Shown here piece by piece: positions 34,360 to 44,200 of a stretch of DNA of 64,000 bases. The position numbers and the translations under genes are program-made. Source of the DNA: Aphrophora alni (taxonomy: Eukaryota; Arthropoda; Insecta; Hemiptera; Aphrophoridae); contig OY740765.1 in the NCBI GenBank assembly GCA_963513935.1, positions 118,115,362 through 118,179,361 on the forward strand. Reading direction: 5' to 3'. The notes under the pieces are model-generated. The model was not told where the DNA came from. It saw only the letters and a program-made list of their open reading frames with translations, and did not search any database. Every line of letters begins with the position of its first letter. Positions within the stretch are counted from its first letter, which is position 1.

Positions 34360-35502
34360 CAGGGTTCGCAACAACAAATTTTCAAGGACCCCTGAAAAAA
34401 TCGCTATGATGTCAAGGACCCCCGCTTATATATATGTGTGTGGGTGCGTGTGTGTAACTGTTTACCTGTAACGGCTGTCTTATATAATTAAACAAATGTT
34501 AATCGACTTTAAAATGCATTTAAATTATTAAATGTACTTAAAATTCGCTATAACTACTTTCTTTCTATTATGATGCATATCAATAATTTTTGTCATGCAG
34601 GTCCAAAGCAAACTAATCTGAACTGGTTGGTCACATGGATGGAAATAATACAAAACAAATCATTGTAACAAGTTGTGATTTATTTTTACGTTAATATAAT
34701 TTTTTACATGAACAACATTCTATTTCTCACAGTTTAGGATTCACAGATTTTAAGTTTAATGTGATGTGTTTATTTCCGAAATGTTGGGCTGCAAGCTTGA
34801 AATGTTTACTCTGAAGTCAGATCGCATTTCAAAAAATATGATTAAAAACATTTAACTCTTTGGCTACCATTTCCACCGTTTTTTATTTTACCTGACCAAA
34901 AAACAAAAAAAAGTACAAGCGACTATTTTTTTATGTCATGTTTTAAAATTTAATTAAAACTTTTGACTTTGTTTAATTTTTAAAAATAGAAAAACATATT
35001 TTTGAAATTTGATTGATACCATTACCGTTCACAACTAATTGACTTCACGCATGCAAAGTTTCAACCATTTGTCTCCATCTTAAATGGAGTTATTTGAAAC
35101 GGGAGCACTGACAGATTATGCGATTCTGAGCACAGTTTTGTGTTTCTATCCTAAGACAAGATGGCGGACTTGGCTTCACCTGCCGTAATGCTAGTAAGAT
35201 AGACATAATACGTCTATTTGTACTACGTGGTCGATGGTGAAGAGATAAACACTTGTCACAGGATAAAACTACGGAAGCGTGCTCGTTCTTGCGGTAATTG
35301 GAAAAACTATAGTCAAGTCACTTCACCTGTCCATTTTCCTCTCCCATGGGTAAGTCCTGATAATACTGATTTACACCTGACTACAAACTGTGACTGCAAG
35401 CCAAATTCCTGACGAAACATTTTTCGATGACAGCTCGCGGACCCCTGAGTCATCCTCCGCGGATCCCCGGGAGTCCCGCGGAACACCTGTTGGGAACCAC
35501 TG
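34360..35502. mobile_element. hAT-type non-autonomous element with perfect 8-bp target duplication
   Basis: The 5' end CAGGGTTCGCAAC and the complement of the 3' end, CAGTGGTTCCCAAC, match the hAT terminal consensus. The element is flanked by an identical 8-bp AGTTAGTT at 34352-34359 and 35503-35510, the diagnostic hAT duplication length. The 1,143-bp interior holds GGACCCC-rich subterminal motifs at both ends and no transposase; an open stretch at 35218-35412 shows no signature. Confidence 0.9.
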
Positions 35503-35510
35503 AGTTAGTT

Positions 35511-37368
35511 AATACATAGTGGTGTAAAAAAATATAACTTCCTAGATTTCAGTTTATAATGAAATTTAAAAAAAAATTCATCAAAAGAACAGATGTAATA
35601 ATTACTAATTGAGAATGTAAAAATAATTATATATTTATGTTTAAAAACATTTTGTTAATTTTTTGAATATTCTGATTTTATTAAAAAACTTGTTTGATTG
35701 TACAACACTGCATAATCAGAGATCATTCCAAAAATTACTTTTTAAGATCAGAGGATATCAAAACGGATATATTCAGGGAAAACGTAAAACCAATTTTTGA
35801 TCCATTACATAAATTTCTCTGTACTATAGGTGGGAAAGTAATATAACAATTAACGAAGATCAACTGTAATGAACTACACCCGTGTATACTTCAATAGAAA
35901 GGGGAGGTTTCATTGATGCAGGGGTCAGTGAAGGGGACGTCTAGACTAAGTTAGAAAAAATTTAAAAAAGTTATACGCCTGGGCTGTTTTTGCTGCAACA
36001 AGCCCCTCCTCGGCAAGGTAAGAAAAAGAAAAAGCGAATTAAGAAAGAGTAGAGTCACAGTCCACTGTCGGTAGGATTTGTGTGCATGTAGCAGCTGAGG
36101 ATGATGACTTGGTCATTTAAACATCGTCTTGTATTTGTGTTGCCAAATAAAGTGATTTTTTGTAGAAGATTGTTTCGTTCATTTGTTTATTAATAAAGAT
36201 GACAAGCAGCAGAGATTAAAAGAAAACTGAACAAGCAATTAAGCCATACAAAAACACTAATACATATAATAAGATTGCAATACAGTATAATAGATGCCAT
36301 GTGAAGGATGAGAAATAATTTAGAGATACCGCTATTTACACTCGGATGAGAAGACATGCTTGCAAGAATTCCATCCTCTCATAACCAGTTATAAACACGC
36401 TTTTTAGACATACTCATACAACCACCAATTTAGTTGATTTTTCTACAAACTCTGGAGATATTAACCTATACTAAGACATCCTGTACATTTTACTGAAGCT
36501 TGAAAGGATTACAAGGAGGCAGCTAAATAAGAAATCATCAAAACCTTTTTAGGGTTTGTGACATAGTGAAATAACAATTTATTGTAGGGTGTGGGGGCCT
36601 AAGTGAAATTTAATATGAAATTGACAAGCACATCACTCACTAATCTAGTTTAGTTTCATATTTTAAGCTGCCATTTTGTGAATAAGACTAACTAAATAAA
36701 ATTGGGTTTGTAATACTGTTTTCAACATAAATGAGATATGTTCATATTTTTTTAAAAAATCCATTAATATGGTTTTCTCACAAATATGTTTATTAAATCA
36801 AATGTTTCAATGGCTTTATCATCTTCAGTGATGGATGAGCTACAATAATCAAACTATAACTAACCTAAAACTGTGTCTTGCCCTGTATTCTTACAAAATT
36901 CATGAAGAGATTCTTTACCTAAACCTATTTGACAACTCTCTAAACTGCAAGGCATTAACAAATATATTGTATATAAATACAGAGTGTGGTACAGTACTAG
37001 TTTAGTTATAGTTTGATTATTATAGCTCATGCACCACTGAAGGTGTATTTTATTTGTTTAACATTTATAAGGTTGGGAGAATTTTTGGAACACCTGATAT
37101 ATTACAATTTCAATAGTAGGTATTTAAATATTGTCCTTCTGTTTTTAGCGTCTACAACTCTAATCTAGAGTAAATTTCTTGTTGACCCTCCTATATTGTT
37201 TTATGTTTTCAAACAAAACCGGGCTTTGGCATCATTTTCCAAAACATCTTCTTCTGTCACTTTTGTGACAACCTTTACATAATATAATATGTGTTATCGG
37301 AGAGATGTTTTTAACGACACCATTGCAAAGTTGAACTAAGGCATAAGCGAAACAAATGGACCACCACA
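35511..37368. other. Intergenic; foldback at 36828-37043, possible LINE 3' tail near 36100
   Basis: GCTACAATAATCAAACTATA near 36839 pairs with TATAGTTTGATTATTATAGC near 37006-37026, with a loop of more than 100 bp; CATCTTCAGTG and CACTGAAGGTG extend the arms. Around 36090-36180 a GCTGAGGATGATGACTTGG phrase followed by AATAAA resembles a retroelement tail. Nothing else recognised. Confidence 0.5.
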
Positions 37369-38108
37369 CTATGAAGGGTGTAAGTGGCCGACACCTGCTC
37401 TATAGAGTCTCACACAGTAAAAAATTTTCAGCAGTCTATTCAGACTCCTTATATGATAAATGGGAACCCTATTGAATAGCCTCATTTTCCGTAGATGGTT
37501 TTGGAACTGGCAGTTTCCAGTGTTGAAGTATAAAGTCTTTCTAATCCTTGCCTTGTCTATCAGGAATAAGAATTCGGGAAACATATTTATACCTTTTATA
37601 AATGTCCTACCAAGGGCCTGACCAACATAGCTTTGCCAGCGCTTGGTATGATACTCTTTGACCCATTGAAGAACAATCTTCCTAGCCAATTTAGACCTGA
37701 TGCCACAAACTGTCCAGAATCATAGAACAGAATCTCTGCTCCCCGCTTAGCCAAAATATCTATTCTTTTGTTTCCAAGAACATCTTGATGGCCAGGCACC
37801 CATTCAAGTATCACATTATTATAATGAATGTTATTTAGTCGTTTGTTGGAGGTCATTACATCTATTTTCGTATTTCTTATACCATCATTATGTCACAAAC
37901 ACAATTATACACTGAACACTAATATTCAATGCACATAAATAATTAATAAATACAGTTGGAATTATAGTACACATCAAAAGTAGTATATGTTTTATCCATG
38001 TCTAATATATGTTTTGTATTCAGACTGATTTTGTTGTTGAAATTTTCTTATTATTTCACTCAGCACTAGCTATCTGATACTGGATATGATGGCTAGTAAT
38101 TCCAGGAA

Positions 38109-38142
<34 letters not shown>

Positions 38143-39420
38143 AAATTGTAAATGAAATAAAATTTTATTATGTACACAAAATAATAAAGAACCTCCTAAA
38201 CAACAATTGAATGACTTACGTTAAATAATATTCATTATCAAAGCAAGTCGGAAGGCATTATGGAAAATCGTCACATTATTGTGTAGTGAAAGCTTCATCA
38301 AGCTTTGGTAACATTTCTGAATTGAAAGTCTATAAGTCCAATATTTTAAGCACTGGCTCGCCATTTGAGTCCAATGCTTTAAGCACTGCCTAGCCATCTG
38401 TGCAAATGAAGATTCACTTACTATAACAGTCCCTGTTATCACACAAACATTTCTGTCTGAAAAACAGACCCAAACATACTATTATGTAGTTTTGGATATA
38501 CTCCAAAGATAACTGAACCTGTCTCATCATTAACTTTAGAGCTATCTGTATGGAAGACCAGACTGCCCTTAGTCTGTTCAGATTGAAAGTAAAAGTATCT
38601 TTATTTTTAATATACAAAAATGTGCCAATGAGACTCTTTTCAGTGTTCTGTACAGTCTCGAGTTGATCATGTATCCCATTAGAAGAGTGGTTAATATGGC
38701 TGTGTGACCTTCCCTTTCTTCTTGTCCTCCATCATTCTGTGTTGACATTTCTTGCTGCTACCAATCTCACTTCTGAGATGATTTACAAAGTAAGAAGCAT
38801 AAATCCTAAAAAGTACTTCTGGAGTGCTCCGGAATACTCCAAAAATGCAAATACATCAGCTTTTATAGCTTAATAAGATTTGCCTTAGCTATACTCTGAC
38901 TTTTGACAACCACACTAGTGCATTTATGAGATCTGCGGCTTAATCACGGCTTCGTATAGCTATACTGACTCTGTGGGAGCTTCAAGCCCCAATTTAAATA
39001 AGGCATCCACCCACCATTAGAGACTGCCTAACTTTTTGAATAGTTAGGTTTAGTTAAGTATTCCAGGTCAGAGTTCAATCCGAAAATACTCCCAGATACT
39101 TTAATCTCTTCAGAACATCTTACTCTTCTAAAGGTAAATCCAAAGTCACCTAAGCCACTAAAGTTACTCTTCCTGGTGAAGATAGTTTAATTTACATTAA
39201 TACTGAGGCCTTCACCTTAGCACCATGCGTAAATAAAAATGAGACCAACTGAAATGATCTCTGAGTTTACTTGAAATACCTTGAAGACTCTTACATGATC
39301 CGAGATCATTTCAGAAAAATTTAACTTTAATAAGCATGATCATGTCTTCAGCATAGTCTTATATGAAGTAACCTTGTTTGGTCATCAAAAGCAGGATATT
39401 ATCCACCACAACAGAGAGGA
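37369..39420 (-). pseudogene. Non-LTR retrotransposon (R1/jockey-like), RT tail and RNase H
   Basis: Minus strand. Reading from about 39400 down: frames resembling the thumb and cysteine-containing tail of an R1-like polyprotein, then TFNLNRLRAVWSSIQIAL with SESSFAQM (38221-38617), and the RNase H C-terminal motif VILEWVPGHQDVLGNKRIDI (37596-37856), then WKGRL-type tail fragments (37369-37689). Multiple stops and frameshifts. Whether all pieces are one insertion is inferred from order and strand. Confidence 0.65.
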
Positions 39421-39469
39421 GAGAATACTACCCAGTGGATTTTTATTTGCTTGTTTAAAGGTGAAACAT

Positions 39470-39700
39470 TTCTCAGTCTATATCGCCTTATAGAAAAAAC
39501 AATATGAAAAAAGACACCTAGCCCTTGTATACTCTTTATGGTCAGAAGAAAATAAAAGGTGCCCAAGAGAAACCTGAAAGGAAAGATTAAAAGAGGGAGA
39601 TCTAACCCAAGACTGCATGTTAAACATGTAGATTTTTTGGGATTGCTTCTTCTGTACCTACTATAGGTGAGCCACGGGGAGTCCACTTTGTGGGAACTTC
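39470..39700. repeat. Dispersed repeat shared with 62850-63075
   Basis: Shared phrases with 62850-63075 in the same orientation: CACCTAGCCC / CCCCTAGCACCC, then CTAACCCAAGACT, TTTTTGGGATTGCTTCT / CTTTGGGCTTGCTGCAT and GTGAGCC with GGGGAGT. Probably a retroelement 3' UTR. Confidence 0.6.
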
Positions 39701-40203
39701 CATATACTATAAGAATTATAATTTTCCAACATTTACTAAGGAATTAACTTAGCATAATATCCAAGATGGAAATCAAGTCATGAAGCACTTTTTTGACAGC
39801 TGTGTATCATTATGAATCAGTAGGTGAGTATCACATTGAAGGATAACTCATTGCAATATGAGTGTACTTGTAAACAATGAGCGTATCATAATAATGAGTG
39901 TGTTAGGCTGTGTCATAGTTGATGTGGTAAAACAATTATTGGTTGTTTTAAATATTTAACATAAGGCTACATATACTTAACATTCTGATTCTACTAAGAA
40001 ATATGTTCTAAAAATAAATTATTGTTTTAAAACTTGAAATCAATTAACACATATTATTTATGATTAATTTATTATGCTAAAATTCATGCAATACTGGTTA
40101 GCACATGCTAAAATTTTTTAAAAATTATTTTTACTTACCATCAGATGTGTTATGATGGAAAAACATGTAGGAAGATAATTTGGGCAAAAAAAGAAAGTAT
40201 TTT
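39701..40203. other. Intergenic, nothing recognised
   Basis: AT-rich sequence without recognised genes or repeats. Confidence 0.5.
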
Positions 40204-40428
40204 AGCCTGCGTCCACTATCGTGGACGTGAGCACCTGGAGATGTCCACATAACACATATGATACCATGGAAACACAGGAACTGAAAACTACGATCGCAAA
40301 AATAGAAGAAAACTATCTCCCCACATGCGCAAAACCAGCCGTCCACACCACACAAATGCTAGACACTCTGATGAATCTAAGCAACAAAACAATGGCGTCC
40401 ACGATCGTGGACGCTAGCAGTCAACGCG
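40204..40428. mobile_element. TTAA-type MITE with palindromic subterminal motifs
   Basis: The right end reads CTAGCAGTCAACGCG directly before TTAA (40429-40432), so the terminus is CGCGTTGACTGCTAG, a piggyBac-like end. Just inside it is a perfect 20-bp palindrome GCGTCCACGATCGTGGACGC (40395-40414). The left end has the near copy CGTCCACTATCGTGGACG (40210-40227) in the mirrored position, but its TTAA and outermost bases have decayed. The open frame through the middle is probably fortuitous. Confidence 0.7.
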
Positions 40429-40432
40429 TTAA

Positions 40433-40600
40433 AAGAAATTGTTTCCAGGACCAATCCTCATACCCTACAGGAATTGAAGACAAACATTACTAATTCAAAA
40501 TGAGATAGACAGAGTACAGCTAAGAAGAGTGGCCAGGAACATTGTGAAACGTGTTGACAAGTGTCTAGATATGGATGGACTACATTTTCAACATTTGTTG
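40433..40600. other. Intergenic, nothing recognised
   Basis: Short AT-rich interval between the TTAA MITE and the env-like region. Confidence 0.4.
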
Positions 40601-41152
40601 TAATTATTCAGTACAATGTAAGTGTTTGTTAATAAATATATTGTAATTTACACACTAAACTAAAAATTGAGGACTCTTTTAAGTTCTATATATATATAAT
40701 AGAATTTAAGTTAGTTTCATAGTAATTCTAAGAAAATATTATTTTTACAAAATTTTAAACAGCAAAAACTCTTCTAGAGCAATATATTTTTCAAACCAAA
40801 AAACATTACTGGTGAGCCCAATTTATCATTATTTAAGGATAAGCTACATCCTTCATTTCTACTGTTCAAACAATTAGAATTTATTTTCCTAAATATGTTG
40901 GAAAACATAAATTGGTTACTTTAAAATTGTTTGGCAATATTTCTAGAGAGATGTTACAGCTAAAAATGAGAAAAAAGTTAGTATAATTATATATAAGAAA
41001 CGTTTAGTTACAAATAAAATGTGCACCATAGTGTATGACACATCTGACCGGTTTTTGGGCAGAGATACTAGATTCAGGTCTTCCCCCATTATGTTGTTGT
41101 GTATGAACATTACTTGGGTAGGAAAGAGACCAATTGTTATTGAGGATATGAG

Positions 41153-41475
41153 ATATACAGATACACTTTCAAAAGTCCCTTACCACACTTGGGAATAAAC
41201 AAAATAACACAAAAAACAAAAATTTTTGTCAAAAGTAAAATGTTTATTCCTATTAGACCCTTATAGCTATTACAACAACAAAGTTGTCATCTTCAGAGGG
41301 AATCTTAACAAAGTCTTTGTTAAGATTCCCTCTGAAGATGACAACTTTGTTGTTGTAATAGCTATAAGGGTCTAATAGGAATAAACATTTTACTTTTGAC
41401 AAAAATTTTTGTTTTTTGTGTTATTTTGTTTATTCCCAAGTGTGGTAAGGGACTTTTGAAAGTGTATCTGTATAT
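41153..41475. repeat. Perfect palindrome, two 161-bp arms, 1-bp centre
   Basis: By direct comparison, 41153-41313 is the exact reverse complement of 41315-41475, centred on T at 41314 (CTTAACAAAG-T-CTTTGTTAAG). The structure sits inside a 351-bp interval (41157-41507) flanked by the 12-bp direct repeat GATATGAGATAT (41145-41156 and 41508-41519), which looks like a target-site duplication. Confidence 0.95.
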
Positions 41476-41849
41476 ATTGTCACCACAGTGCTCTGGTCTT
41501 TGTTTATGATATGAGATATGTTTAGGAAACTTGGGGGATCATGTTGCGTGAGGCGCTTGAAGATTAATGAAGTGAGGGTAATCCATGAGACAGGTACTAC
41601 ATTGCACAGGGTTGGATCCAAGGATGGCCTGCTGTCGCATGGGAATTGTCTGTCTATCAGGACATGTTTGCCATCGTGTAATGAACAACGACATGGCAAT
41701 GTAATCTCCATAGTACCTAGGAAATCATGTGAGATGTTTGTATTGTGGTTTGTGCCTATGCATTTTAGGATTGAATTAAATTTATTAATTTTTACGCTTA
41801 TACGATTTTTTACTTAGCAGGTATTGAAAATACAATAATATTTCAAGTG

Positions 41850-41955
41850 AAAAATATACGACCTAGACTGGGAATCAAACCCAGGACCTTTGGCTTTACG
41901 CGCCAATGCTCTACCAACATGTTTGGGAAGTGTTGTATTGGAGGTAAAGGAAATA
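41850..41955 (-). repeat. tRNA-derived SINE or tRNA-like fragment
   Basis: On the minus strand GTTGGTAGAGCATTGG (A-box-like) is followed by a perfect anticodon-type stem TTGGC/GCCAA and a T-arm stem CTGGG/CCCAG around TTTGATT (B-box GGTTTGATTCC). The D-stem partner and acceptor stem do not pair and base 33 is not T, so this is not a working tRNA gene. It cuts the env-like frame, so it probably arrived as a SINE. Confidence 0.65.
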
Positions 41956-42199
41956 TATAGGTTAGGAGAATCGTGGATTGGGATACATGTTCTTCGTGGA
42001 GCAGTTGAAATTGTGCTCCATTTGAAATTATTATAGGCACATTTTGATGGGATTGTAGGGTGTAGGTTATGGGAAATAGGATAATCCATACTATTTGTGT
42101 GAACATTTTTTCTTTTTTTTCTTCTTTTTTTACTGGTATTGATTTCTTTGACTTTATGTCCTGTAACTGAGCAAACATTTGTATATAAATTCACCTGTA

Positions 42200-44200
42200 A
42201 TTGTTTTGTAAAAACAAATTACTAAAATTAGGCTCGTTAGTTGGAAACCTTCTGGAATTGGTTTTGAATGCACATATAGATAAATTCTTATAGCATTTTA
42301 TAACATTTATGATGTTATTCTAAATTAATTAAAAGCCACACGTTGTGCGACCATATATAACATTTATGATGTTATACTATAAATTTATGTTTTTAATATT
42401 TAAATTATGCTTTCTTTTCAATTATTTATTAGCCACACGTTGTGCGACCAAATATATAACATTTACATTTATGCTAACATATCAATTATATTTTTAATAC
42501 TCATTAAACAACAACGTTTACCTGGACAAAATCTTTAGTTTAATTTAGCATGAATAAAAAACAACAAACAATGAAACATGTACATTAAATTATTCAATTC
42601 TTACTCAACTAAATCATTTTTATTCCTCACTCATTCCTTATTTTAATTTATTTATAACAGACAATTAAAATACAAAATTACTTTATTTTTAACATTAATT
42701 ATTACTTGAATATTCAAATTATTAGTTCTCTTTAAGAATTTATTATATTTCTTTACAAAATTTTTTTTTTTTTACTTTACATTAAAATGATTATCTTTTT
42801 ATATAGGCTAGCTCAGTTTTAAATTTATTTAACAAACACAACTCTTATCTCGGGTCAATAGGTATTTTAATGGCTCAATTGAAAGTGAAATAAATTTATG
42901 ATGAATTTAATAATTAACAAAATTTTTTGGTACTTATCAAATGCTGGTCATTTTGATCGGTCGATTTGCACTTTTTCACTACACATAAAACTTTAATTGA
43001 CTCTTTTATTTTAAAAGACACCACACTGCTCAAAACACTTTATTCCTTGATTATAACGCTTTCTCTCGCTCTCTGAGTTGTTCCAATTTCCAGCTCCTTT
43101 CGGCGATGACGGTAGTCCCTTGGCTCTGGTCAATCGAACTCCTTTTCTCGATCTGATTTTTTAAAGAAAACTCCACAAGACTCCTAATCTGTAATTCCTA
43201 TTGTTACTTATTTCTTCCTTTCCTTTTTTCTTTCTACTCTTTCTACCCTTTCTACTCTACTTTAAATTAAACTTATTAAACCTTTTAATTACCAAAGAGA
43301 CTTCTTGTCTCTTTCTTTACTGTTGAACAAACTCTATGGAACACAGAGCAGACTATCTGTGTCCATAACCTTCCGTCTCGACTTCCCTTGTACGACTCTT
43401 TTTCTAAGACTCCTTTCTAAGACTCCTTCTCTCGAACACGAGTTTCGCGCCCTGTTCGCTGATTTGTTGATTTTTTCTAACTTTCTCAACATGTGTCCTT
43501 TTTCGCTTCCTAGTGGTTGTTTTTAAATCTTTCCGTTGTTTTTTAAGCGTGAGATCGTCTTCGATTGGTCGACCTACTTTCTCCTTTCCGTTTTTGTGTT
43601 TTTTGAAGCACCGTTAGACTTTCTACTTGTGTACCGTTAGGACGCTGGCTTTCCCTTCGATTTCTCTTTTTTTGTAAAAAAAACTCTGCGCTCCTCTAAG
43701 ATTCCGTTACTGTAGCCCATGTGTTTTCTTCAAGGTTGTAGAAATCCTGGTTCTATTGTAATTTAACACGTACATTTTTTAACTGCATGTGACAGCTGTC
43801 GTCTCCCTTCATTTATTTAACATTGTTCCATTTTTTCATATTTATTATTTTATAAGTTATTTTAATTATTTTATTATTAGATGTCATGATTTCGATTGTT
43901 TATCTAGGTGAGATTATGATATCGTTACAATTTAAATAATTATAACATTTAAATTTAGTACAACACTTAAAATCACATAAATTATTATAACTAAGTATTG
44001 GTTTTTTATTATTTTTTTAACATTGGCGTGAGTCATTATGTCTTATTGTAAAGTCTCAATAATTGTGAGAAATGGACTATATCTCCTATCCACTTACCAA
44101 AATTTGATAAGGGCCTACATACTGTTGTGTGAGTTTGTTGTCCTTTTTTTCTGTTTTTACCAGGACCATCTCCCCCACCTAAAATTCATTTCTCTTCAAT
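42200..44200 (-). other. Non-coding region between Gypsy pol and env-like ORF; possible LTR/UTR
   Basis: About 2 kb without coding signal. GCCACACGTTGTGCGACCA recurs at 42335 and 42432 (97-bp spacing), each followed by ATATATAACATTTA-type sequence. 43000-43750 is pyrimidine-rich. It could be the 3' LTR of the pol-bearing element or a separate insertion. No matching second LTR was found in the window. Confidence 0.4.

Larger units (their letters stand above)
40800..42180 (-). pseudogene. Env-like gene remnant of an LTR retroelement, interrupted twice
   Basis: Minus strand. A frame starting near 42090 begins with a hydrophobic, signal-like stretch (MFTQIVWIILFPITYTLQS) followed by ISNGAQFQLLHEE and ILLTYIFPLPPI, as at the start of Gypsy/errantivirus-type envelope ORFs. 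It stops where a tRNA-like sequence begins (about 41950). A second part (41430-41711) reads MEITLPCRCSLHDGKHVLID and FPCDSRP with several Cys, and continues past a 351-bp palindromic insertion (41157-41507) into 41150-40800. Frames are broken at each junction. Assignment as env rests on the signal-like start, Cys pattern and proximity to a Gypsy pol on the same strand. A cellular gene fragment is the alternative. Confidence 0.45.

Noticed and set aside
36090..36180. Hammerhead-like CTGAxGATGA phrases as a ribozyme
   Set aside because: I could not place the required paired stems and GAAA core; the phrase fits a retroelement tail equally well.
41850..41955. Functional tRNA gene
   Set aside because: The T-arm and anticodon-type stems pair, but D and acceptor stems do not and base 33 is not T.
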